NCBI GenBank assembly: GCA_002722255.1
Contig: PBLD01000003.1
Coordinates: forward strand, 280,816-344,815
Source: Winogradskyella sp.
Lineage (GTDB): Bacteria > Bacteroidota > Bacteroidia > Flavobacteriales > Flavobacteriaceae
Length of the DNA: 64,000 bases
Direction: 5' to 3'
The notes beneath the pieces were generated by a model. It had not been told where the DNA came from. It did no database searches and worked only from the letters and a program-made list of their open reading frames with translations. Each line of letters opens with the position of its first letter. Position 1 is the stretch's first letter. The translations under genes and the position numbers were made by a program. Shown in pieces: positions 43,684-50,563 of the stretch.

Positions 43684-45012
43684 TTAAAGAGTTATGGCAT
43701 TTCCTTGATAAAATTCTAATAATTGATGATAGAGTATATTCAGGTATTTGGCTTGCAAATAATCCTGTTGTGCACCTGTATATGTATTTTGACTGATGAC
43801 TAAATCTGTTGTACTTAATCCACCTAACTCATACTTTTTTTGTGCTAAATTGTATGATTGCTTTGCAGCTTCCATAGATGCTTCTGCTGCAACAAGTTGT
43901 TCTTGAGACGATAATGCATTTTGGTATGCAGTTTCAACCTTTAGGTAGATTTCCTTTTCGGTAGATTGTTTAGCAACTTTAGCTTTCTCTATATTAACTT
44001 CAGCTGTTTTTACGGCTGTTTTAGTTTGATTTCTGTTAAATATTGGAATGCTTAATGATAAGCCAATACGCTGATTAAAGTTGACATTAAACTGATCTGA
44101 AAATGTATTATCATCTATACTTGTATACCCAGAGCCAAGGCTAGAGGTTAAAGATAGTGTTGGCAGGTAGCCACCTTTTGCAATATCTAGCCCTTTTTCA
44201 CTGGCTTCTATGTTTAGGTTACTTGCATTAACTTCTGGTAAAATTCCTAGAGCTCTATTATATATCGTAATTTTATCTAATAGGATGGATGAATAGTCGG
44301 TACCTTCATCTAACGTTTCAATTTCTATATTTTGAGTAGGGTTTAGCTCTAGTAACTGTTTTAAAGCTATGATATATTGTTGGAGTGTGTTTTTGGCATT
44401 GATTAAAGCATATTTGTTTGTTGCAGCCTGACTTTGAGCTTCGGTATAATCACTTAAAGCAATAGTACCAGCATCTAATCTTGCCTTTGCACGTTCTACT
44501 TCTTGCTCTGTAGATTTTAAGTTGTTTTCTGCAATGGTAATCCCTTCTTTAGCATGCAAAATTTGAAGGTAATTTTCTAAAACACTGAGTATAATATTAT
44601 TTTTTGCTTCTTCTTCTAAAAAGTGACTTTGAGTAACCAGTAAGGCGTTTTGTGCAATCTGATTGTTAATTTGATTTCCTTGAAATAAAGTTATAGAACT
44701 GCTTAAACCAACATTGGTACTATGTATTTGGTCACTTACATAATCACTAGTAATAGGGTCAATTGAATTGCCATTTGTAAAACTTTGAGAAGCTGAACCA
44801 AAAAGGTTTGGTAATCTTGAAGATTTAGCTTCATAATAGTTAACATCTGCCTGAGATTTGTTTAAAGTGGCATCTTTTATTGTAATGTTATTTTCAATGG
44901 CATAAGCAATGCAGTCTTGCAGTGTCCATATTTGTTTTGTTGAAGAGTTTTCTGTCTGTGCAAATCCTATTTGCACTATGAATACTATTAATATAATTTG
45001 AAGTCGTTTCAT
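43684..45012 (-). CDS. TolC-family outer-membrane efflux protein
   Basis: A 442-residue protein with a signal peptide (MKRLQIILIVFIVQIGFAQ) and two OEP repeats (about 30-225 and 240-430). Typical TolC helices are EVERAKARLDAGTIALSDYTE, in two parts, and YNLAQKKYELGGLSTTDLV. It forms the outer-membrane duct of the MacAB pump. It is first in the six-gene operon, so the promoter lies in 45013-45146, where I see no confident box. Confidence 0.93.
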   Translation of the reverse strand: MKRLQIILIVFIVQIGFAQTENSSTKQIWTLQDCIAYAIENNITIKDATLNKSQADVNYYEAKSSRLPNLFGSASQSFTNGNSIDPITSDYVSDQIHSTNVGLSSSITLFQGNQINNQIAQNALLVTQSHFLEEEAKNNIILSVLENYLQILHAKEGITIAENNLKSTEQEVERAKARLDAGTIALSDYTEAQSQAATNKYALINAKNTLQQYIIALKQLLELNPTQNIEIETLDEGTDYSSILLDKITIYNRALGILPEVNASNLNIEASEKGLDIAKGGYLPTLSLTSSLGSGYTSIDDNTFSDQFNVNFNQRIGLSLSIPIFNRNQTKTAVKTAEVNIEKAKVAKQSTEKEIYLKVETAYQNALSSQEQLVAAEASMEAAKQSYNLAQKKYELGGLSTTDLVISQNTYTGAQQDYLQAKYLNILYHQLLEFYQGNAITL

Positions 45013-45146
45013 CAGACGTGTATTTTAATTTACACATCAAATGTGAAACAAAAGGCTACCTTAATAAAGTATAATAGACGTTTAAGGCTATTTACTATAC
45101 GTTTTGGTCTTTTTTATCGACGAGAATTTTAGGATGTCAAAGTGAT

Positions 45147-45614
45147 TTAAGACGATTCTATCATCTTCTTTATCAGTACAATTTGCCCAAGATGGTAATA
45201 AGCATGTTCTATTAAGCCATCAATATTGCGTTGGTAGCTACCATATTTTTCATCTACGAATGGGTTTTGGAGTTCAGATTCTGATAAATCACTGATGTGC
45301 TGAATTAATTCTTCGGTGTCTTTCCAAAATAGATTTTGAAACGAATTCCATTGTTTTTGTGATGTTATAGGAGGAAAATCAAAACTAAATTTGTCTCTTA
45401 TTTCTAAGTGGCCGTTAATAAAAACGTTTTTTATACCAGACACATAGTAGTGTATGTGTTGCGCTAAAATTGCTATGGTATTTAGCGATTGAACTTGTTT
45501 GTTGGCAATGGTGTAATCTAAGTTTTCTATTTGATCTTTAATGTTGGTGTTAGCTATCCATGTGCCACTTAAAATAACTTTTCCAAGTCTGTTGGCTAGT
45601 TGGGTTGAGTTCAT
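45147..45614 (-). CDS. DinB-like protein
   Basis: A 155-residue four-helix-bundle protein with the histidine pattern of DinB-type proteins: ILAQHIHYYVSGIK (near residue 52) and LIEHAYYHLGQIVLIKK (near 137). The metal and reaction are unknown. It is last in a three-gene set (46676 to 45147, gaps of 3 and 24 bp) with the DUF1801 and YdeI-like genes. It is distinct from the DinB gene at 26657. Confidence 0.8.
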   Translation of the reverse strand: MNSTQLANRLGKVILSGTWIANTNIKDQIENLDYTIANKQVQSLNTIAILAQHIHYYVSGIKNVFINGHLEIRDKFSFDFPPITSQKQWNSFQNLFWKDTEELIQHISDLSESELQNPFVDEKYGSYQRNIDGLIEHAYYHLGQIVLIKKMIESS

Positions 45615-45638
45615 AGATATTCAAGAATGTTTTTTTAA

Positions 45639-46031
45639 TTATTTGAGTCTAAGTAACACACCTTTGCGTTTATAGATGTTTTTATAATCCCATTGAATTA
45701 ATTTAGACTTTTCAATCCAACGGTTTAAGTCTTCGAGATTAATCTCATCTACAGAAGTATAGAGTTTAGATGCGTCTTTAAATTTTCCGGTTCCAGGTTT
45801 TAAACCTTCTTCTTCAAAGCTTGCGCCACTCCAAAACATAAGTTGTATACCTGCTTTAAGTTTACTGTAACCTACAATAGGATTACCTTCTAAAAACCAT
45901 ACTGGATGTCTGTGCCATATTTTGTTTTCGGCATTAGGCAATAATTGATAAAGAATAGTAGATAATTGCTCACAAATTTCTCGTGCTCCATCTTCTTGGT
46001 TTTGATTATAAAGTGTAATGTCAGAGTTCAT
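45639..46031 (-). CDS. DUF1801 domain protein
   Basis: A 130-residue protein with the DUF1801 pattern of an alpha-beta fold: KIWHRHPVWFLEGNPIVGY, LKAGIQLMFWSGAS and SVDEINLEDLNRWIEKSK. The family is related to YdhG/frataxin-like folds; its role is not established. It lies between the YdeI-like and DinB genes and is probably co-transcribed with them. Confidence 0.8.
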   Translation of the reverse strand: MNSDITLYNQNQEDGAREICEQLSTILYQLLPNAENKIWHRHPVWFLEGNPIVGYSKLKAGIQLMFWSGASFEEEGLKPGTGKFKDASKLYTSVDEINLEDLNRWIEKSKLIQWDYKNIYKRKGVLLRLK

Positions 46032-46034
46032 CTT

Positions 46035-46676
46035 CTATGCGTTTAATTGCTTATGAGAGCCATCGCAATTTGGTTTTCGTTTAGAGAGTCCGCAGGTACA
46101 ATCTGTTAGTCCATAGCCATCTAAAATACGTTGTTTGTTATTTTCTATTCGGTTAGTCTTGGTTTTAGATCGTTTGGCTTTGTTAAAGAATAACAGGTAT
46201 CCTTTTTGTCTTCCTGGAGTTAGGTTGCTAAATGCATTTTTAAAGTCATTATCATTTTGAAACTGCTCTTCTAATTCAGTAGGTATATCGTAATCTGAAA
46301 GTGCCTTGTAGGCTACTTTTTGTTCTGATTTTTCAACCTCAATAGCTTCAAAAATATAATGCTTAATTATGGTTGAAAGTGTTTTAATTTCATTGAGGTT
46401 TGTAAACCTTATTTGTCTGCTGGCTTGTATGTTTTCTGTGGGTTGAATTAGAATACCTTCTGTGTCTTTTATTAAACTGCCTTTTAAAAATGAAATGGCA
46501 CAGTAGTCTTTAAAATCATGAATGATAACTACGTTTTTATTCTTATAAGTGTAACAAGGATGTTTCCATTTGTAAGCTTCCGTTAAGTTACAATCTAGTA
46601 TAATTTTACGCAGTAGTGTCAGTCCTTCTTGCCATCTATTTAAATTGTCTAAATACGCAGTAACTTTAGGATTCAT
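46035..46676 (-). CDS. YdeI-family protein with DUF1801 domain and C-terminal CDGSH motif
   Basis: A 213-residue fusion. Residues 8-110 are DUF1801-like (YKWKHPCYTYKNKNVVIIHDF). Residues 130-175 are YdeI/OmpD-associated (LTPGRQKGYLLFFNKAKRSK). Residues 193-208 are CTCGLSKRKPNCDGSH, the CxCxxSxxxPxCDGSH pattern that binds a 2Fe-2S cluster through three Cys and one His in mitoNEET-type proteins. YdeI proteins are linked to bacteriocin or antimicrobial-peptide tolerance in E. coli/Salmonella. The role of a CDGSH cluster here is unknown. Confidence 0.85.
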   Translation of the reverse strand: MNPKVTAYLDNLNRWQEGLTLLRKIILDCNLTEAYKWKHPCYTYKNKNVVIIHDFKDYCAISFLKGSLIKDTEGILIQPTENIQASRQIRFTNLNEIKTLSTIIKHYIFEAIEVEKSEQKVAYKALSDYDIPTELEEQFQNDNDFKNAFSNLTPGRQKGYLLFFNKAKRSKTKTNRIENNKQRILDGYGLTDCTCGLSKRKPNCDGSHKQLNA

Positions 46677-46814
46677 ATGGTTTATGATTTACTTACCGAT
46701 AGTTTTAAAATAAAAATTATAAGTCTCTAGTATGGCTTTTTTAGGTGATTGAAAGATAATTAATAAGATTAATAATTATATAGCTGACAAAATTTATTGT
46801 TTAAATATCATAGT

Positions 46815-47312
46815 TTAATTACCACTTTTATTTGTCTCTTTGGTAGGTTTTGGAGGTGGTGGAAGTTTTGGGAAGTCTGAATTTTCAGATTCAGATTCTA
46901 TTTCTTCAATTTTTGATTTAGTGACTATTCTTAAGTTATCAACTAAAGTATTATCATCATTTTTAAATCGAATGAATATCTGTCCAAATGGTGTTCCGCT
47001 TTCCGCATTACGAAAATCAAACGTATAGATCAACGGTTTTTCATTCATAAGAGATAAGTAATATGTAACCTCCAAATCAGAACCATCAATTTCAGATTCA
47101 AAGGCTGCTATTTCAGAATTTAATTTTCCCAAATCACTACCTTCATACCATTCTGATAGGTCAGACGCTATTGTTTTGTCAATTAATAGTCTGCCAATCT
47201 TTTCGCATTGGATAGTGAACGACGCAAATTCCGCTTTAAACATTTTTCGTTTTTCTTGTGCAAAACTGTTAATCGAAATTAAGACTATTGTAAATAGAAC
47301 GATTTTTTTCAT
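46815..47312 (-). CDS. Exported hypothetical protein with proline-rich tail
   Basis: A 165-residue protein with a signal peptide (MKKIVLFTIVLISINSFAQ), a mixed alpha/beta region (residues 25-135) and an acidic then proline-rich end (ESESENSDFPKLPPPPKPTKE). The family is not recognised. It lies next to accessory block 2, beyond the half-site at 47351, so it may or may not belong to the block. The 138-bp gap downstream (46677-46814) shows nothing. Confidence 0.6.
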   Translation of the reverse strand: MKKIVLFTIVLISINSFAQEKRKMFKAEFASFTIQCEKIGRLLIDKTIASDLSEWYEGSDLGKLNSEIAAFESEIDGSDLEVTYYLSLMNEKPLIYTFDFRNAESGTPFGQIFIRFKNDDNTLVDNLRIVTKSKIEEIESESENSDFPKLPPPPKPTKETNKSGN

Positions 47313-47350
47313 AGTATAGGTAGCGCTATTAAAGAATTCAGTTGTAATGA

Positions 47351-47369
47351 GCTTTAAATGTTGTTGCCA
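47351..47369. repeat. Half-site at downstream border of block 2
   Basis: GCTTTAAATGTTGTTGCC resembles the right arm of the full sites (GGTTATACATTGTTGGC at 49812-49828). It lies just after the stop of the lipoprotein gene, with no matching left arm on the far side. The position mirrors the half-site at 5527. Confidence 0.4.
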
Positions 47370-47375
47370 CCAGTT

Positions 47376-48059
47376 TTATTCAATTTCTTTTAAAATATAA
47401 TCTTCCTTTTTATTTCCTAAAACTGACACATAAATTTCATCTCCAATTTGTTTTTTTAATATGAATGGTGCATAATTTTCGGTGAATAATATATCAAATC
47501 CATTATGTTTTATTCGTTCCCACATAAAATGGTCAGAGTCTCCAAATTTCCATGAATTACTCACATAAACTGAGTCATTTATAAATTGAATTGTATCAGT
47601 CCATTTTCTAAAATTCCGTACGAATTTTTTTCCTCTCAGTTTTATGTCGATCGACTTATTTTTTAAAGAGTCAACTAATCTTTTATAAACACTATTTTGA
47701 TTGTAATTTTTGAATACCAGACTGTCCTTTGTCAATGGGTCAATTATTTCGGAATTATAGTCTTCATTTCCAGAAATTACGAAGTATTTATTTTCAAAAT
47801 CTAATAAATTTTTTCCTTTAAGTTCAAATTGAGCAGTTCTTTTATTTTCGTAAGAATCATATTTGAATTCTATTATGTGGAAAGTTCCATTATCAAATGT
47901 TATTAGCTGATTGAAAGGAAAGTCTCCAACATCATAGTTTTTAATGGAATCATTGTCAGAAAATTTGTAGGATGATATCCAAGTTCCATTCAGCTTTTTT
48001 TCATTCTGACACGAGGTCAAAATTAGAATTAAGATTATTATGTCGAGCAGATTTTTCAA
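47376..48059 (-). CDS. Lipocalin-like hypothetical lipoprotein (block 2)
   Basis: A 227-residue lipoprotein. The start is TTG at 48059, giving MKNLLDIIILILILTSC with Cys17 in the lipobox; no ATG precedes it in frame before the repeat. The opening KKLNGTWISSYKF and alternating strands (LITFDNGTFHIIEFKYD, RTAQFELKGKNLLDFENKYF) suggest a lipocalin-like beta-barrel that may bind a small ligand. The family is unknown. The start is 9 bp from the edge of the palindrome at 48068, the same distance as for the TTG-started gene at 6793. Confidence 0.6.
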   Translation of the reverse strand: MKNLLDIIILILILTSCQNEKKLNGTWISSYKFSDNDSIKNYDVGDFPFNQLITFDNGTFHIIEFKYDSYENKRTAQFELKGKNLLDFENKYFVISGNEDYNSEIIDPLTKDSLVFKNYNQNSVYKRLVDSLKNKSIDIKLRGKKFVRNFRKWTDTIQFINDSVYVSNSWKFGDSDHFMWERIKHNGFDILFTENYAPFILKKQIGDEIYVSVLGNKKEDYILKEIE

Positions 48060-48067
48060 ATGTGTGG

Positions 48068-48221
48068 CAATGGTCTCGTATAATCCTCGGTTATAGGATT
48101 AAAGATAATGTTTTTCGGTTAAGAACTGGCGTTAGCAATTCCGAGTGGATTCGCTTGAGCCTGTCCAGAGCGTAGTCGAAGGATAGTCGAATCCGCCGTA
48201 ATTGCAGTTATACATTGTTGG
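48068..48221. repeat. attC-like palindrome with shared core and insertion (type 3, copy B)
   Basis: It matches copies A and C closely (GGTCTCGTATAA; CAATTCCGAGTGGATTCG; GCCGTAATTGC; TTATACATTGTTGG). The left end reads CAATGG instead of CAACGG. It is about 28 bp longer than A because GAGCCTGTCCAGAGCGTAG and a few following bases interrupt the core after GGATTCG. That extra piece looks like another common flavobacterial intergenic repeat. Confidence 0.75.
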
Positions 48222-48241
48222 TTACAGTTTTTTTAATTTCA

Positions 48242-48529
48242 TTAAAATTTTTCATTCAAATCTTGTCTTCCAACTATTGTCACTATTTCAATATTATTTT
48301 CATTGACTTTATAGAAAATACTATCAACTCCACAAACACAACGTCTGTATCCTTTTTTTATATAATCAACAGATTCAAAGGAAAAAGGACGTTCAGCGAT
48401 AATGTCAAAATATTCAAAAAAAGACTCAAAATATTTGTCCGCTTGGGTCATTCCGAATTTTTTAACTCCGTAATGGTGAATCCGAATCAAGTCATTTTTC
48501 GCTTCATTTGTCAGTTTGTATTTAGCCAT
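48242..48529 (-). CDS. ParE/RelE-type toxin (block 2)
   Basis: A 95-residue toxin of the RelE/ParE superfamily: KYKLTNEAKNDLIRIHHYGV (helical start), DIIAERPFSFESVDYIKKGYRR, then the strands CVCGVDSIFYKV and IEIVTIVGRQDLNEKF with the conserved arginine. ParE toxins poison DNA gyrase and RelE types cleave mRNA; the SYRRxxxGxHxIFYR-like strand favours the ParE side. It overlaps the antitoxin by 8 bp. Toxin-antitoxin pairs are a classic cargo of integron cassette arrays. Confidence 0.88.
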   Translation of the reverse strand: MAKYKLTNEAKNDLIRIHHYGVKKFGMTQADKYFESFFEYFDIIAERPFSFESVDYIKKGYRRCVCGVDSIFYKVNENNIEIVTIVGRQDLNEKF

Positions 48530-48761
48530 TCAGCAAAGACTTTGATTGAGCTAAAATACTTTCTTTACTGTCATTCGTAAATCCACTATTTTCAGCTTTT
48601 TCAATTTTAGCTCGAATCCAGTCAATTTGAACTTGCTGTTTTCGGGCTTGTCTAATTAAATCGTTAACTAATTCGCTTTTGCTAGAATATTCTTTATTGT
48701 CCACTTGGGCTTTTAGCCATTCATCGTTCGGTTTTGTAAATGATATACTTTGTCTTGACAT
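48522..48761 (-). CDS. ParD-like antitoxin (block 2)
   Basis: I start this at the ATG at 48761 (MSRQSISFTKPNDEWLKAQV); the longer frame to 48803 would run through the promoter and operator. The 79-residue product has a ribbon-helix-helix N-terminus (SRQSISFTKPNDEWL, SSKSELVNDLIRQA) and a C-terminal helix that would wrap the toxin (IRAKIEKAENSGF, KESILAQSKSLLNG), as in ParD/CopG-type antitoxins. It probably represses its own operon through the inverted repeat just upstream. Confidence 0.88.
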   Translation of the reverse strand: MSRQSISFTKPNDEWLKAQVDNKEYSSKSELVNDLIRQARKQQVQIDWIRAKIEKAENSGFTNDSKESILAQSKSLLNG

Positions 48762-48771
48762 AACTACATAT

Positions 48772-48810
48772 TTTGATGTAAATATACACCAAATTCGAAT
48801 CATTTACAAA
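48772..48810 (-). promoter_or_regulatory. Promoter and probable autoregulatory operator of the toxin-antitoxin pair
   Basis: On the minus strand, TTTG (48807-48810) is 20 bp before TATATTTA (48779-48786), close to the Bacteroidota -33/-7 pair. An inverted repeat TTTGATGTA-aata-TACACCAAA (48772-48793, one mismatch in 9 bp) covers the -7 box. This is where a ribbon-helix-helix antitoxin would bind. The leader to the ATG would be only a few bases. Confidence 0.6.
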
Positions 48811-48816
48811 TTTTAG

Positions 48817-48940
48817 CCAACGGTTTGTGTATGAAATGTAGGGCTTTAGAACTATGTCAGTGTCCAGCGAGCAGGATGTTTGTTGAGAGCAGAAAACTCT
48901 CCGTAACCCCTATCAGCCCTATATTTATACACTTTGTTGG
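48817..48940. repeat. attC-like palindrome (type 4)
   Basis: The ends are CCAAC and GTTGG. The long arms, GTGTATGAAATGTAGGGCT (left) and AGCCCTATATTTATACAC (right), pair with few mismatches. The loop region contains GAGAG-cagaaaa-CTCTC near 48885. It is unlike the type 3 core but has the same layout and lies between two minus-strand genes. It is the cleanest palindrome of the set. Confidence 0.75.
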
Positions 48941-48956
48941 GGGCAGTTTTTGTTTT

Positions 48957-49646
48957 TTAACTTATCCATAAATTTTCTTCTTTCAACAGTCTCCAATTTC
49001 CGTTTACTTTTTTGAATAAAAGAATGTCTCCACTACCCATAAGCCAATCGCCTTGTCCGCTATGCTCAATTACACAAATATTCTTGTCTTGGTTAAATAT
49101 AGGCCTTGAATAGTGGTGGTGTCCATACTTGCCAAAATTCGCTCTAAACTCTTCCCAATAATCAGTCGTGTCAGAACGATTTATTTTAGCAAAGTCACTT
49201 GGAATAAGACACCAAGCATTTATCAATCTTTCATTGTCCCACAAGTAAACTTCATCTGTCAATTGATTTCTCATAAATTTCTTGTCAGAACTACTTAATA
49301 AGCTGTCACTTATTGAATTGATGAACGATTTTAAATCTGAACTGTGTTTCAAAGAAAAGCAGTTTAGCTTCATAAACTCCATTGAGTCTGTCAGAATACT
49401 GTCACCGTCAAAGAGTGTGTGATTCATGAAGTCATAGGTTTCAATATCTTCAATAACTGGGTATCTATCTTTCAGGTCAGAGTATGAATAGCCAGCGTTT
49501 GTTTCACGATAGTTGTTATAGTTTAAAACAAATAATCCAATTAAAAACAATATTGCAAATCCACCACCAACTATAAATAAACTTGGTATTCCTAATTGTC
49601 TATATTTTGAATTTCTCAATTTTCTTTTCAATGTTATCCAAGTCAA
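48957..49646 (-). CDS. Single-helix hypothetical membrane protein (block 2)
   Basis: A 229-residue protein starting at TTG (49646, or a second TTG five codons on). It has a basic N-terminus, one membrane helix (about 20-42, IPSLFIVGGGFAILFLIGLF) and a long outside region rich in aromatic and polar residues (FGKYGHHHYSRPIFNQDKN, VIEHSGQGDWLMGSGDILLF) that looks like a folded periplasmic domain. The family is not recognised. It is bounded by palindromes at 48817-48940 and 49699-49827. Confidence 0.6.
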   Translation of the reverse strand: MTWITLKRKLRNSKYRQLGIPSLFIVGGGFAILFLIGLFVLNYNNYRETNAGYSYSDLKDRYPVIEDIETYDFMNHTLFDGDSILTDSMEFMKLNCFSLKHSSDLKSFINSISDSLLSSSDKKFMRNQLTDEVYLWDNERLINAWCLIPSDFAKINRSDTTDYWEEFRANFGKYGHHHYSRPIFNQDKNICVIEHSGQGDWLMGSGDILLFKKVNGNWRLLKEENLWIS

Positions 49647-49698
49647 GATTTATTTGTCATGCTACTTGATAGTTTCTTTTGTCTTTCTTCAAATTGCC

Positions 49699-49827
49699 CC
49701 AACGGTCTCGTATAACCGTCAGTTACGGGTTAAAGTACGCAAACTTTTCGGTTTGGACTGACTTTAGCAATTCCGAGTGGATTCGGACGTAGTCGAATCC
49801 GCCGTAATTGCGGTTATACATTGTTGG
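49699..49827. repeat. attC-like palindrome with shared core (type 3, copy C)
   Basis: The ends are CCAAC and GTTGG, extended outward as TTGCC(CC)AAC and GTTGGCAA. The outer arms GTATAACC and GGTTATAC pair perfectly. Inside are GTCAGT/ACTGAC and a perfect 7-bp hairpin GGATTCG-8-CGAATCC. It is the best-preserved member of the shared-core family. Confidence 0.8.
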
Positions 49828-49836
49828 CAATAGTAT

Positions 49837-50424
49837 TTAGTCATTTATTATTGGTTCATAAGGAATTCCGAAAAGTCCATTTGATAAAGTGATTTTGAAT
49901 TCTTCTTTATGTTCAATTTTTGCATAGTCATTTTTGTCCATAAATATTCCGTCAACATCATCTTCATATGATTTATCTTTGATTCTTCCACGAACTTCAT
50001 ATTTGTTTTCAGATCTAATAACCCAAGGTCCAGATTCCGTTAATTCTCCATTGGTAGTTACTGTGAATGTACTTATAACGAAATTTTTATTCACAGTTTC
50101 GTTTTTAGTTATTCTGTTTGTTTTCAGAGCAATGGTCGTTAATAAGTCAGATGTCAAACTCAAAATCAGATAGCTTGTAATTCCAATGTATCCTATGTAA
50201 ATAGCTTTAGACCATTTTCCACCATTAAATTCAGATTTATGAAAAGCAATTATGAAGGCTAAAACAATGGATAATAAAATTGAGATTGGTAAAATAGAAC
50301 TGCGTAATTCGGATATGTCACTTTTCAAGTATAATTCAGATTCTTTAGGTAAAAAATAAAAACTACTCAACAATGAAGTGAGAAGAAATACAATTGCAAT
50401 TATTATTCTAGTTTGTCTTTTCAT
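49837..50424 (-). CDS. Hypothetical three-helix membrane protein (block 2)
   Basis: A 195-residue protein with hydrophobic segments near residues 7-24, 42-62 and 72-95. An outside C-terminal domain of strands follows (NKNFVISTFTVTTNGELTES, WVIRSENKYEVRGRIKDKSY). The ATG is 7 bp after the GTTGGCAA box of the half-site on the minus strand. The family is unknown. It is the first gene of accessory block 2, next to the terminator of the RND operon. Confidence 0.6.
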   Translation of the reverse strand: MKRQTRIIIAIVFLLTSLLSSFYFLPKESELYLKSDISELRSSILPISILLSIVLAFIIAFHKSEFNGGKWSKAIYIGYIGITSYLILSLTSDLLTTIALKTNRITKNETVNKNFVISTFTVTTNGELTESGPWVIRSENKYEVRGRIKDKSYEDDVDGIFMDKNDYAKIEHKEEFKITLSNGLFGIPYEPIIND

Positions 50425-50430
50425 ATTATT

Positions 50431-50449
50431 GCCAACTCGTTATATACCA
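50431..50449. repeat. Half-site at upstream border of block 2
   Basis: GCCAACTCGTTATATACC resembles the left arm of copy C (CCAACGGTCTCGTATAACC). No right arm follows toward the RND operon. It mirrors the half-site at 8485 at the upstream border of block 1. Confidence 0.45.
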
Positions 50450-50499
50450 ACTAATATATGGTTTTATTTGTGAATTTGTGGAGATAAATGAAAGTGTAA

Positions 50500-50537
50500 T
50501 AAAAAAAGCCACTCTACAAAGAATTGCAGAATGGCTT
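50500..50537 (-). terminator. Terminator of the RND efflux operon
   Basis: On the minus strand AAGCCATTCT pairs with AGAGTGGCTT (one bulged base) and is followed by TTTTTTTATT. It lies 27 bp after the efflux lipoprotein stop and marks the end of the core operon before accessory block 2. Confidence 0.85.
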
Positions 50538-50563
50538 ATGAAATTAATTAAGGGTATTAAGGG

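Noticed and set aside
48215..48580. A plus-strand gene opposite the toxin-antitoxin pair
   Set aside because: It is a shadow of the ParE-type toxin, is rich in Phe, Ile and Asn without domains, and overlaps a well-supported gene on the other strand.
48957..48971. An integrase gene within block 2
   Set aside because: I looked on both strands of both blocks for a tyrosine recombinase and found none. All open frames are accounted for by small membrane, lipoprotein or toxin-antitoxin genes.
6090..49827. The palindromes as a CRISPR array
   Set aside because: The sites are spaced by whole genes, not by short unique spacers, they differ in sequence, and no cas genes are present.
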